DNA of 64,000 nucleotides, taken from NCBI RefSeq assembly GCF_001027285.1, contig NZ_CP011509.1, positions 1,248,501 to 1,312,500 on the forward strand, written 5' to 3'. Within the stretch, counting starts at the first letter, position 1. Each line of letters starts with the position of its first letter. Position numbers and translations under genes: made by a program. The DNA comes from Archangium gephyra (GTDB lineage: Bacteria; Myxococcota; Myxococcia; Myxococcales; Myxococcaceae). The notes under the pieces are model-generated. The model saw nothing but the letters and a program-made list of their open reading frames with translations. It was not told the DNA's origin and ran no database searches. This document shows positions 23,649 through 32,003 of the stretch, in pieces.

Positions 23649-26600
23649 AACAAGAGATTCAGTCGGAACGTGAGCGCGTTGGCGCTGGGCGCGGGGCTGG
23701 CCGTGGGTTGTGGCAACACGGAGCAGGAGGCCGGTTCCCGAGGGCCACCGGAGCCATACACCGAGGCCACGGCCGAGCAGGCCCTCAGCACGTCCTGCGC
23801 GCAGAACCTGGCGCTCGGCAAGCCGGTGACGTCCAGCGGCTACTGGGCCGACGGCACGCCCGAGAGGGCTGTCGACGGCGACACCGCCACGACCTGGCGC
23901 ACCAACCAGTCCACCGGGGCGTGGCTCCGCGTGGACCTGGGCGGGGTGCGCGCCATCAACCGGGCCATGGTGATGTGGGTCTGGGACAAGAACTACGGGA
24001 CCTCCGCCCAGAGCGTCCTGGAGGGCAGCACGGATGGCACCAGCTGGACGCTGCTGAAGACGCTTGGTCACACCGGCGCGGACAATGGCTTCGCGCAGTA
24101 CGTGAGCTTCCCCACCACCTCCGCCCGTTACGTCCGCTTCCGTGGCACCCAGTGGAACGGGGGTTGGGGGCACATGAACGAGCTCCAGGTCTTCGGCCCG
24201 GAGAGCACGTGCACCGCGCCCACGGTGGAGGCCGCCTATGACGCCACGCTCAAGGCGCCCCGGTGCGGCGGGACCTTCGCCGTCTGTGACACGGGCACGC
24301 TGGTCACCGGCCGCGCCCAGCTCGGCCCCGAGCTCAACGCGCCCAACACCCTCCAGGGCTCCTGCGCCGATGGCACCGCGGGCGCCTACCACTCCGACGA
24401 GTCGCTGGACCGGCTGGTGGTGTCCACCGTGGACGGTGGGCCCATCGCTCCTGGCAAGCAGGTGCGGATCTCCGCCACCGCCTGGGTCTGGGGCAGCAGC
24501 GCCGACTGGCTGGACCTCTACTCCACGACGAATCCCCACGCCCCCACCTGGCAGCACCTCGCCACGCTGACGCCGGTGGCGAGCGGCCTCCAGACGCTCT
24601 CCACCACCTTCGTGCTGCCGTCCTCCGGCGGCCTGCAGGCCATCCGCGGGCAGTTCCGCTACTCCGGGAGCAACGCCTCGCCGTGCGGCGGCGGCGCCTA
24701 CGATGACCGGGACGACCTCGTCTTCTCCGTGGCCTGCCCCGTCTGGTACGCGGACGCGGACGGTGACGGCCGCGGAGATGCGTCCACCGCGATGGTCTCC
24801 TGCACCCAGCCCGCGGGCTATGTGGCGGCGGCCAACGACAACTGCCCCTCCGTGTCCAACCCGGACCAGGCGGACGCCGACGGCGATGGCGTGGGCGACG
24901 TGTGCGCGGCCTCGGGCCGTGACTGCGGAGACCTCACCGAGTCCAACATCCTGCAGCGCTGGACGGCCTGGTCCTCCGACAACGCGCAGACGGCCCTGAG
25001 CGTGCTCGACGCCAGCGACTCCGTGCGCGGGAGCAAGGCGCTGCGCGCGGTCACCCAGTCCGGGTTCGACTTCGCGGTGCGCTTCACCCCGGCCGCTGGC
25101 GCCTCGCTGGATGTCTTCGGCTACGAGCAGCTCCGGCTGGCGGTGCGCGGCAAGAACACCACCCCGATTGGCTGGCAGGGCAACTTCCCCGTGGTGGTGC
25201 TCCAGGACGCGGCGGGCCGGCGGCGCACCTATACGCCCAACCAGCAGTTCCTCACCAAGGACGGTCTTACCTGGACGCCCGTCACCGTTCCGCTCGCGGG
25301 CAACGCCACCTGGAGCGTCTCCGGGGACGTGGTGGACCTGCACACCGTGAAGCAGGTGGAGGTCCACGCGGACACGTGGGACTCCGGCTTCACGCTGGAC
25401 GTGGACGCGGTGAGCTTCGAGCACCCGCAGACGGTCTGCGGCGTGCAATGCCCCGGCGGGTGCAGTGGCCGCGGGACGTGTGACTCCGCCACGCTCGCCT
25501 GCACGTGCGACCTGGGTTACGGCGGCTCCGCGTGCAACAGCTGCGCGCCGGGCTTCGTCCAGCAGGGCACCCAGTGCGTGCTGCCCGCCGACGGCAACTA
25601 CACCGAGTGGCCCAACGCCGTCAGCCGCGCCAACAGTGACGCGTGGCTCGCGGTGCACCACGCTCGAATCCAGACGCTGCGCCCGAAGGTGCTCGCCCTC
25701 AACTTCGTCAACCCGAGCGACCCCACCCAGGTGTCCCAGCTCGTCGATCGTGTCATCAACGCCTTCGCCGAGGGCTCCAAGGTCCAGGGCTACAAGAACG
25801 CGGCGGCCCCGGCGCAGCTCCAGTACCAGCTCGCCAAACCCATCATCGACCTGCGCGATGGCGCCAACGGCCGTCCGCCGCCGCCCGCGGGCTTCCCGTA
25901 CCAGAACAGCACCCTCTACCCGCGCCGCCCCTCGAGCGAGTCCGGCTACTGGCGCTTCGACTACGCCACCCTCTTCGAGCAGGGCTTCGCGCAGAACTAC
26001 GGCTACGTGGACCCCGCCAACCCGGCCCGCTACCTGACGCTGTGCGAGCTGGTGGAGCGCGGCGACCTCCACGAGCTGTGGCTCATCGGCTCGGGGGACG
26101 TGGCCTCGGATGTGAACGCGGCGGAGGTGCTGGAGGCCAAGCCGCGCTACACGGCCACGGGCAACCAGATTCCCAACTCGGTGGAGCGCTGCGCGGGTAA
26201 CGGGTGCTTCGACGCGGATGTGCCCGCCTGCGCCCGCAGCGTGCGCATCGGCTTCGTGAACTACAACCGCGGCCCCGGCTGCTACGTGCACTCGCACGGC
26301 CATGGCCTGGAGTCCACCTCCAACAACAAGGTGGTGCCCGCTCTGACGGAGTGGTTCACGCCGCTGGCGAAGTTCGACCTGAACACGCGCCACAACCTGC
26401 CCATCCGGGACTGGTACGGCCTGAGCTGCTCGAGCCCGCCCTGCCTGAGCTTCCCCACGGACTCGAGCGCCCAGGCGGTGCACCAGGGCCTCAACTACAG
26501 CGTGAACCCGTATGACGGCGTGTGCGGCAACGTGCACTTCCCGCCCAATGGCCGGGACCACTACGACTACGGCAGCGCGGCGTATGTGCGCAGCTCCTGC

Positions 26601-26810
26601 ACCGGCTTCGGCCGGCACCAGGGCGGCGGCGGCGCGGACGCGTCCGAGCTGGTCAACAAGGACTCCTGGTCGCGCTACCTGAGCGTGGCGCCGGACTGTG
26701 GCGGCGAGTTCCTGGTGTGGTGGTTCCAGAACATGCCGGGCTACGGCTCGGGACAGACGTACGCGGACGGGCGGCCCATGCCGTCCCTGTGGCCGTACTT
26801 CTTCTACTGA
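23646..26810 (+). CDS. Large exported discoidin / TSP3 / EGF lipoprotein
   Basis: 1054 residues from the TTG at 23646. Order of parts: lipoprotein signal (VGC near residue 22); F5/8-type C (discoidin) domain ~45-190 with NLALGKPVTSSG, AVDGDTATTW and YVRFRGTQWNGGWGHMNELQVFG; a beta domain ~195-370 shared with the RCC1 neighbour (AAYDATLKAPRC ... YDDRDDLVF); thrombospondin type-3 calcium repeats ~375-425 (NDNCPSVSNPDQADADGDG); a second beta domain; an EGF-like Cys cluster ~600-650; and an unrecognised C-terminal ~400 residues containing YVHSHGHGLES and several Cys. The discoidin and TSP3 parts suggest calcium-dependent glycan or cell-surface binding; the C-terminal domain may be the catalytic or effector part. 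Divergent from the RCC1 gene across about 250 bp. Confidence 0.88.
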   Translation: MNKRFSRNVSALALGAGLAVGCGNTEQEAGSRGPPEPYTEATAEQALSTSCAQNLALGKPVTSSGYWADGTPERAVDGDTATTWRTNQSTGAWLRVDLGGVRAINRAMVMWVWDKNYGTSAQSVLEGSTDGTSWTLLKTLGHTGADNGFAQYVSFPTTSARYVRFRGTQWNGGWGHMNELQVFGPESTCTAPTVEAAYDATLKAPRCGGTFAVCDTGTLVTGRAQLGPELNAPNTLQGSCADGTAGAYHSDESLDRLVVSTVDGGPIAPGKQVRISATAWVWGSSADWLDLYSTTNPHAPTWQHLATLTPVASGLQTLSTTFVLPSSGGLQAIRGQFRYSGSNASPCGGGAYDDRDDLVFSVACPVWYADADGDGRGDASTAMVSCTQPAGYVAAANDNCPSVSNPDQADADGDGVGDVCAASGRDCGDLTESNILQRWTAWSSDNAQTALSVLDASDSVRGSKALRAVTQSGFDFAVRFTPAAGASLDVFGYEQLRLAVRGKNTTPIGWQGNFPVVVLQDAAGRRRTYTPNQQFLTKDGLTWTPVTVPLAGNATWSVSGDVVDLHTVKQVEVHADTWDSGFTLDVDAVSFEHPQTVCGVQCPGGCSGRGTCDSATLACTCDLGYGGSACNSCAPGFVQQGTQCVLPADGNYTEWPNAVSRANSDAWLAVHHARIQTLRPKVLALNFVNPSDPTQVSQLVDRVINAFAEGSKVQGYKNAAAPAQLQYQLAKPIIDLRDGANGRPPPPAGFPYQNSTLYPRRPSSESGYWRFDYATLFEQGFAQNYGYVDPANPARYLTLCELVERGDLHELWLIGSGDVASDVNAAEVLEAKPRYTATGNQIPNSVERCAGNGCFDADVPACARSVRIGFVNYNRGPGCYVHSHGHGLESTSNNKVVPALTEWFTPLAKFDLNTRHNLPIRDWYGLSCSSPPCLSFPTDSSAQAVHQGLNYSVNPYDGVCGNVHFPPNGRDHYDYGSAAYVRSSCTGFGRHQGGGGADASELVNKDSWSRYLSVAPDCGGEFLVWWFQNMPGYGSGQTYADGRPMPSLWPYFFY

Positions 26811-26871
26811 CGGCCGCTCCGAAGGGCCCCTCCTCCGTGACGGACGGGGGAGGGGTCCGTGACGAGCAGCC

Positions 26872-27372
26872 CTACGCCCTCGACCCCTTGCTCTTCGGCA
26901 CCGAGTGCGTGGTGTTGTAATCCACCGCCGCGCGCAGCAACGCCTTGAAGGCGGTCGTGTCGAGCTTGTCTCCCTCGCGAAGGTCGATCGCCCGCCACTT
27001 GCCCCCATCGAGCCCCGCGTTGAAGATCTTCTTGGGGTCGGGGAGCCGGGCTCCGTGGAAGAACGTGATCTTCACCTTGGCCTTGAGCGGGTTGGCGAGA
27101 ACGTACATCCCGTTGTGCGACCACACGGGAGTACCCATCCACTTCCAGTCTTCGACCACCTCGGGGTCGGCCTCGTGGATGAGCTTGCGGATTCCGGCCA
27201 ACCGCTCTCCTCGCCAATCGCCCAGGCTCGCGATCATCTGGGTGATCCGCTCGGATGCGCTCAGGGGAGCTGGTGACCCGGTGACAGCCTTGCCCGGTCT
27301 TGCCGCCTTCGTCGCAACACGCCTGGCGGCCGTCTTCTTCGCCGCGGCCTTCTTCGCCGTCTTGACGGGCAT
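26872..27372 (-). CDS. DUF1801-type protein with basic Lys/Ala tail
   Basis: 166 residues. Residues 1-30 are a Lys/Ala/Arg-rich tail (MPVKTAKKAAAKKTAARRVA), the kind found on nucleic-acid-associated bacterial proteins. The main domain (ERITQMIASLGDWRGERLA, VEDWKWMGTPVWSHNGMYV, KVKITFFHGARLPDPKKIFN) matches the DUF1801/YdhG pattern, an all-round fold without assigned chemistry. It lies 5 nt after the small membrane protein gene in an ArsR-led operon. Its partners (an AHSA1-type protein and an ArsR regulator) are often found with DUF1801 proteins in stress-responsive cassettes. The start is the methionine before the basic tail. Confidence 0.8.
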   Translation of the reverse strand: MPVKTAKKAAAKKTAARRVATKAARPGKAVTGSPAPLSASERITQMIASLGDWRGERLAGIRKLIHEADPEVVEDWKWMGTPVWSHNGMYVLANPLKAKVKITFFHGARLPDPKKIFNAGLDGGKWRAIDLREGDKLDTTAFKALLRAAVDYNTTHSVPKSKGSRA

Positions 27373-27377
27373 CGCCT

Positions 27378-27638
27378 TCACTCGTTCCTGACCGCCGGTG
27401 CGCCGGCCCTGCGCCACCTGGTCACATACGGCAGCGCAAACAAATACAGACCGGTGAACAGCAGCACAATGAGTGGGAACAGCGCCATCAGGCCCACCAG
27501 CATGGCGGACTGATCTTGTCCCGCCGCCGCCGAGCCAGGCTTCTGGGTGAACATGGCGACGATGTTGGCGATGACGGCCACCGTGAAGGCAATGGACAGC
27601 CAACGATGGGTTCCTCGAATCAATCGGGTCCAGTTCAT
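27378..27638 (-). CDS. Small two-helix membrane protein
   Basis: 86 residues with two hydrophobic helices, about 12-29 (HRWLSIAFTVAVIANIVAMF) and 47-69 (LVGLMALFPLIVLLFTGLYL), joined by a Gln/Gly/Ala loop and ending in a basic tail (TRWRRAG). No catalytic motif. The ATG overlaps the stop of the AHSA1 gene (ATGA), so it is translationally coupled. Small membrane proteins of this type recur in ArsR-SRPBCC operons of proteobacteria and actinobacteria; their job is unknown. Confidence 0.8.
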   Translation of the reverse strand: MNWTRLIRGTHRWLSIAFTVAVIANIVAMFTQKPGSAAAGQDQSAMLVGLMALFPLIVLLFTGLYLFALPYVTRWRRAGAPAVRNE

Positions 27639-28078
27639 GAGCTCCTCGCGAGCAGGTCGACGAGCTTCCCGCCCATCATCTTCCAGCCGTAGCGCGCACC
27701 GCCGAAGTTCTGCTTCTGGTCAGGCTTGAAGCCCGACTGCTCCAAGAACAACCGGGTGCCCGACGCCGTGGGCGTCAGGGTGAAGGTCACGACGGTGTCG
27801 ATGAAGTCGCCGACAACCCACGCGTAGCTGAGCTTCTTGTGCTTCTCGAGCTCGAGGAACCGGCAGTTCACGGTCCCGTCCCAGCCGGGCTGCGGCTGCG
27901 TCTTGAAGGCGAAGGTCGCCCCAGGTTCGAGCTTGAGCTCGACGATGGGCAGAAGCCACTCGGTGAGCAGCTCGGGGATGGTCAGCGCTCGCCACACCTT
28001 CTCCGGCGGATGCTGCAAATCGAACTCGAAGGAGATGGCTGCGGTTTGTGATGGGGCGGTCTTGTCAGTGGAGCTCAT
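27635..28078 (-). CDS. SRPBCC / AHSA1-family protein
   Basis: 147 residues. The START-like pattern of the AHSA1 branch is clear: ISFEFDLQHPPEKVWRALTI, then PELLTEWLLPI, LEPGATFAFKT, a central WDGTVNCRFLELE, and the C-terminal helix GGARYGWKMMGGKLVDLLAR. Members bind hydrophobic ligands in a deep cavity. It overlaps the ArsR gene before it (ATGA) and the membrane protein gene after it. The ArsR-AHSA1 pairing is common; the ArsR protein normally represses the operon. The ligand is unknown. Confidence 0.9.
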   Translation of the reverse strand: MSSTDKTAPSQTAAISFEFDLQHPPEKVWRALTIPELLTEWLLPIVELKLEPGATFAFKTQPQPGWDGTVNCRFLELEKHKKLSYAWVVGDFIDTVVTFTLTPTASGTRLFLEQSGFKPDQKQNFGGARYGWKMMGGKLVDLLARSS

Positions 28079-28404
28079 TGGTCCATTTTCTCGAGCAGTT
28101 GTTCGAGGCGATCCACGCGCTCCGTCCAGAAGGCGCGGTAGTGAGAGATCCAGTCGATGAGGGGCTTCATCCCGCGCGGCTCCACCCGGTAGTAGACGCA
28201 GCGTCCCTCGCGCCGGCCGTTCACCAGACCGGCGTCCTTCAGCGCGGCGAGGTGCTGCGAGACCGCCGGCTGCGAGATGTCGAAACGCGCCGTGAGATCC
28301 TTCACCGCGGCTTCGCCACGCGTGAGCGACTCGAAGATCGCCCGGCGGCTGGGGTCCGCCAGCGCCTGGAAGATCTTGTCTTCGAGTGTGGCCTCGCTCT
28401 TCAT
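28075..28404 (-). CDS. ArsR-family transcriptional regulator
   Basis: 109 residues. Winged helix-turn-helix with LADPSRRAIFESLTRGEAAV, then the recognition region DISQPAVSQHLAALKDAGLV and the wing GRREGRCVYYRVEP. The metal-binding ELCVC motif of ArsR/SmtB sensors is absent, so it belongs to the metal-independent group that accompanies AHSA1 proteins. A TTG at 28422 would add six residues, but the ATG at 28404 is the sounder start. First gene of the leftward operon that ends at 26872; an autorepressor site is expected in 28405-28509. Confidence 0.9.
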   Translation of the reverse strand: MKSEATLEDKIFQALADPSRRAIFESLTRGEAAVKDLTARFDISQPAVSQHLAALKDAGLVNGRREGRCVYYRVEPRGMKPLIDWISHYRAFWTERVDRLEQLLEKMDQ

Positions 28405-28509
28405 GCCCGATAGATAAGCCAACGCTTATGGGTCGTCAAGTCCTCAGGCGGGGCCGTGCCGGGCCGGCCGTGGTATCACGGTGCCGTGAACCGCACAGGA
28501 GGGGAGCCC

Positions 28510-29058
28510 GTGCCCGCCAGCGTCAGCCCCGACATCGACACCGAGCGCCTCACCCTGCGCTGCTCGAGACTCGAGGACCTCGAGGATTCCCACTCGCTGT
28601 GGGGGGACCCGCAGGTCGTCCGATACATCACCGGCAAGCCGTCCACTCCCGAGGAGACGTGGTTCCGCCTGTTGCGCAACGTGGGCCACTGGCAGTTGCT
28701 GGGGTACGGGTACTGGGTGGTGCGCGAGAAGCGCACGGGCCGGTTCGTTGGCGAGGTGGGTCTCGCGGACTTCCGGCGGGACATCACGCCCTCGCTCGGC
28801 GGGTCCAAGGAGGCGGGATGGGTGCTGGCTCCTTGGGCGCAGGGAAGGGGTTTCGCCACGGAGGCCGTGCACGCGGTGCTGCGGTGGGCGGAGGAGCGGT
28901 TCGGCCCGGAGCGCGTGGTGTGCCTCATCGACCCGAAGAACGAGGCCTCGATCAAGGTCGCGCACAGGTGCGGCTTCCACGAGTTCGCACGCGGTACGTA
29001 CAAGGGCGAGCCGAGCTTGATGCTCGAGCGGCTTCCCGGAGGCCGTGGAGCGTCATGA
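28510..29058 (+). CDS. GNAT-family N-acetyltransferase (RimJ/RimL type)
   Basis: 182 residues. Pattern of the RimJ/RimL-like GNATs: DTERLTLRCSRLEDLEDSHSLW, then VREKRTGRFVGEVGLADF, the acetyl-CoA segment WAQGRGFATEAVHAVLRWA (Q/RxxGxA type), and the C-terminal DPKNEASIKVAHRCGFHEFAR. The GTG at 28510 is chosen as start because AGGAGGGG lies just upstream; longer in-frame starts lack support. Acceptor unknown: could be a protein N-terminus, an antibiotic or a metabolite. A thioesterase-like gene follows on the same strand after 64 nt. Confidence 0.88.
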   Translation: MPASVSPDIDTERLTLRCSRLEDLEDSHSLWGDPQVVRYITGKPSTPEETWFRLLRNVGHWQLLGYGYWVVREKRTGRFVGEVGLADFRRDITPSLGGSKEAGWVLAPWAQGRGFATEAVHAVLRWAEERFGPERVVCLIDPKNEASIKVAHRCGFHEFARGTYKGEPSLMLERLPGGRGAS

Positions 29059-29122
29059 CGGCTGGGCCTTCGCGGCCAAAGCCGGTAGCCTCCGTCCCCT
29101 TCGCGCCGGACGAGGGCCATCC

Positions 29123-29617
29123 ATGGAAACCGCATCTTTGCAGGAGATCGCCGCGCCAGAGGGCATCTGCTACGGCTGTGGCTGCAGCAATCCGCACGGT
29201 CTGCACATCAAGAGCTACTGGCATGACGACGGCATCCACGTCATCACCGAGCACACGCCCGAGGGCAAGTACACGGGGTGGCCCCAGCTGGTGTATGGCG
29301 GGCTGATCGCCATGCTGGTCGACTGCCACTCGAACTGGACCGCGATGGCCTACCACTACCGCGCCGAGGGCCGCGCACCCGGCGGTCTGCCGCGAATCGA
29401 GTGCGTCACCGGCAACCTCGGCGTCAAGTTCCTCAAGCCCACGCCCATGGGGGTGAAGCTGACCCTCCGCGCGCGTGTCGAGGGCGAGGTCGGCCGCAAG
29501 AGCCGGGTCCTCTGCGAGGTCTACGCTGGCGAGGTGCTGACCGCGGTGGGCGATTCGATCTTCGTCCGCGTCGATACCTCGCAACTGACAGCGGCGGCGC
29601 ACGGCCGTCCGACCTGA
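29123..29617 (+). CDS. Hotdog-fold thioesterase (PaaI-like)
   Basis: 164 residues. Hotdog pattern: a helix region with VYGGLIAMLVDCHSNWTAMA in place of the usual HGG-D motif (here Y-G-G and D), then KFLKPTPMGVKLTLRARV and KSRVLCEVYAGEVLTAVGDSIFV. The N-terminal part has a Cys-rich segment CYGCGCSNPHGLHI, found in the subgroup whose members often start with C..CG..NP.GL. Such proteins hydrolyse acyl-CoA thioesters. Start at 29123; a GTG upstream at 29045 would overlap the GNAT gene without a domain to match. Confidence 0.85.
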   Translation: METASLQEIAAPEGICYGCGCSNPHGLHIKSYWHDDGIHVITEHTPEGKYTGWPQLVYGGLIAMLVDCHSNWTAMAYHYRAEGRAPGGLPRIECVTGNLGVKFLKPTPMGVKLTLRARVEGEVGRKSRVLCEVYAGEVLTAVGDSIFVRVDTSQLTAAAHGRPT

Positions 29618-29710
29618 GGCCCCGAGCCAGCACGGCTCGCGACACCTGCGCGGGAGGGCCCAGGAGGCTCTCCGCGCCCACGCACGCGCTCAGCTCCGCC
29701 ACGGGCGGCT

Positions 29711-31270
29711 TCAAGCGTTTGGCTGGGCGTGAAGCCTCTCCCGCGCACGCCACCGCCGGATCAGCCCTCCCACGATGGCCTGGCCCACCCACCCCAGCGT
29801 GACCAGGCCCGAGAGCAGCCCCACGGAATCGCCGATGCGCGCGTAGAGCGTGGGCACCCGCCCCACCGGCAGCTCCGCGCGCAACACCCGATCCTCCGTC
29901 ATGAAGTGATCCAGCTCGCCATACACGCGCCCGTAGCCATCCACCGCCACCGACACGCCCTGGTTCGCCTGCCGCACCATGCTGAAGCCCTGCTCCACCG
30001 CGCGGAACACCGCCTGCCGCATGTGCATGGAGCTGATGGCTCGCCAGTCGCTCGCGGGCAGCAGGAGCAGCTCGAGTCCACGCGACGTGGGGCTGGCGAA
30101 ATCCGCCGGGAAGTCCCCATCGAAGCAGATGGCGCCCCCCAGGTTCCCCACGCCCGCGCCGCGCAGCACCGGCACCTCCGGGCTCCCCGCGATGGAGTGG
30201 TCCGCTTCCCACCCCGGGACCGGCCGCGCCTTCACGTAGCGCCAGGCCACGTTCCCATCCGGCCCCACCAGGATGAGCTCGTTGCGCAACATGCGCTCCG
30301 CCGAGGGCTCGAAGCTCGCCACCGCCATGCCGAGCCACACGCTCCGCTCGCGCGCCAGGGCACTCCCCCGGGCGAGCAGCGCCGGCAGTTGCCCGGCCAG
30401 CACCACCGCGTTGCCCTCGGACCAGAGGATGAGCTTCGCCCCTCGCCCGGCCTCGCGCTCCGACAGGCGCAACAACTCCTCGTTCACCGCCCCCGAGGCC
30501 TCGGCGAAGGCACGCCAGTCCTCGCCACCAAAGGCCCCTCCCTGGATGAGCCGGGACAGCCCCGCCTCGCGTCCCGCGGCCACCTCTCCCGCCACCGTGA
30601 GGCCCGCGACCCGCACGCGCTCGCCCACGCTCCCCGCCCTCGCGAGCCGCAGCGCGCCGAAGGCGAGGATGACCCCGAGCACGCCCGCGAACACCGCGAC
30701 GCCTGGCAGCACGCGGCGCCCCTCGTCCCGGTGCTCGAAGGCCCAGTTGGCCACGGAGGCGAACCACACCAGCAGGAACGTCAGGCCCCACAGTCCCGTC
30801 ACCGACACGAGCTGCACCAGCACGGGCGCGCCCGCCTGGGTGTAGGCCAGCGAGCCCCAGGTGCCGAACGGGCTGCCCTGACTGCTGAAGAGCTCCAGCC
30901 CCGTCATCGCCGCCGGCAGGAAGAGCGTCCCCGCGAAGGACGCCCTCGGCCCCACGATGAGCCGGTCCGCCAGGAACACCAGCGCCATGAAGAGCGCGCC
31001 CCCAAAGGCCATCCCGAAATTGCCCGCGACGGACCCGGGGAACACCTCCAGGTTCACCAGGCCCGTGGCGACGGTGTTCACGCAGAGGATGCCGGCGAAG
31101 CCCACCCCTGGCCGCTGCTGGCGGACGAAGAAGAGCAGCAGGGCCCCCATCAACCAGCCGGGCAGCAGCGAGCCCCGCGAGTTCAAGAGCATCGACATGC
31201 CGGCCCCGCCCACCAGGGCGAGCCAGGGCAGGAACACCTGCACGCGCCGCGAGCCTTCTGCACCGCTCAT
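29711..31270 (-). CDS. Apolipoprotein N-acyltransferase-like protein (Lnt family)
   Basis: 519 residues. The first ~220 residues contain six to seven hydrophobic segments. They are followed by a nitrilase-superfamily domain with the Glu-Lys-Cys triad in order: LILWSEGNAVV (Glu), WRYVKARPVPG (Lys) and GGAICFDGDFP (Cys), and another helix at the end. This is the Lnt layout: transfer of a fatty acid from phospholipid to the N-terminal Cys of lipoproteins. It may be a second, specialised Lnt, because it is controlled by its own PadR regulator, with which it overlaps (ATGA). It could alternatively be a membrane carbon-nitrogen hydrolase of different specificity. Confidence 0.85.
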   Translation of the reverse strand: MSGAEGSRRVQVFLPWLALVGGAGMSMLLNSRGSLLPGWLMGALLLFFVRQQRPGVGFAGILCVNTVATGLVNLEVFPGSVAGNFGMAFGGALFMALVFLADRLIVGPRASFAGTLFLPAAMTGLELFSSQGSPFGTWGSLAYTQAGAPVLVQLVSVTGLWGLTFLLVWFASVANWAFEHRDEGRRVLPGVAVFAGVLGVILAFGALRLARAGSVGERVRVAGLTVAGEVAAGREAGLSRLIQGGAFGGEDWRAFAEASGAVNEELLRLSEREAGRGAKLILWSEGNAVVLAGQLPALLARGSALARERSVWLGMAVASFEPSAERMLRNELILVGPDGNVAWRYVKARPVPGWEADHSIAGSPEVPVLRGAGVGNLGGAICFDGDFPADFASPTSRGLELLLLPASDWRAISSMHMRQAVFRAVEQGFSMVRQANQGVSVAVDGYGRVYGELDHFMTEDRVLRAELPVGRVPTLYARIGDSVGLLSGLVTLGWVGQAIVGGLIRRWRARERLHAQPNA

Positions 31271-31854
31271 CCCACTTCCCCCTTCTTCTTCGAGTCCTTC
31301 GTGTGCGCCAGACGCTGGAGCGCCTCCTGGGCCTCGTCGCACCAGCGCAGGTGTGCTTCCAGGCCGAGCAACCCCGCGCGAATGGACAGGTGCCAGTAGG
31401 GCAGCTCCGGGTGTCTCTCGCGCGAGCGGCGGACGTCCTCGTCGATGAGCCGCAGCGCGGCCAGCAGCCCCTCGGCCTCGGCCCGGCTGCGCTCCACGTG
31501 CGCCAGCGAGTCCTCCGGCCCTACGCGGGCCCCGAAGAAGAGCTTGAGCAGCAGCTCGTTGCGCTCCACGTGGGGCACCACCGGCCGCCGCAGCCACTCC
31601 GCGAGCTCCCGCCGCCCTTCCGCCGTCACCCGGTACACCTTGCGCACCCGCCCGCCGGGCGAATGCTCCTCCCGGTCGAGCGTGACCAGCCCCTCCGCCT
31701 CCATCCGCTCCAGCGTCGGGTACAGGTTGCCGTAGCTCTCCTGCCAGAAGTGCCCCACCGTCCGCTCGATGGTCTGGCGCAGGCCGTAACCGCTCATGGG
31801 CTCCCGGCACAGCATCCCCAGGATGGCGAACTGGCAGGTGTTCTCTCTGGCCAC
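31267..31854 (-). CDS. PadR-family transcriptional regulator
   Basis: 195 residues. N-terminal PadR winged helix: FAILGMLCREPMSGYGLRQTIERTVGHFW, then NLYPTLERMEAEGLV and a wing with RKVYRVTAEGRRELAEWL. The C-terminal ~90 residues are the helical dimerisation domain of the larger PadR subfamily (Vir_act_alpha_C type). It overlaps the Lnt-like gene downstream, so both form an autoregulated operon. A perfect inverted repeat (31879-31891) stands 25 bp before the start codon and is the likely operator. The inducing ligand is unknown; many PadR proteins sense phenolics or drugs. Confidence 0.9.
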   Translation of the reverse strand: MARENTCQFAILGMLCREPMSGYGLRQTIERTVGHFWQESYGNLYPTLERMEAEGLVTLDREEHSPGGRVRKVYRVTAEGRRELAEWLRRPVVPHVERNELLLKLFFGARVGPEDSLAHVERSRAEAEGLLAALRLIDEDVRRSRERHPELPYWHLSIRAGLLGLEAHLRWCDEAQEALQRLAHTKDSKKKGEVG

Positions 31855-31878
31855 GGTGGACCTCCTGCTTCCCCTATA

Positions 31879-31891
31879 TATCAGTCTGATA
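31879..31891. promoter_or_regulatory. Candidate PadR operator
   Basis: TATCAGTCTGATA is a perfect 6-bp inverted repeat around a central T, in an AT-rich patch (TATATATCAGTCTGATACA) that stands out in this GC-rich DNA. It is 25 bp upstream of the PadR start codon, where an autorepressor would cover the promoter. It also lies 112 bp upstream of the VioB-like gene on the other strand. Confidence 0.6.
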
Positions 31892-32003
31892 CAACCGCGC
31901 TACGCCTTCCCAGCGCCGAAACAAGCTTGCTTTTACGTTTCCGGGTGGTTGAGGATTGGCCGCCCATCGCCTTTCATCGGATGGGGTGAATCCTGGAGGG
32001 GAC

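Noticed and set aside
23370-27008. Long open frame antisense to the discoidin lipoprotein
   Set aside because: Compositional shadow: no signal, no motifs, and it spans gene boundaries of three real genes.
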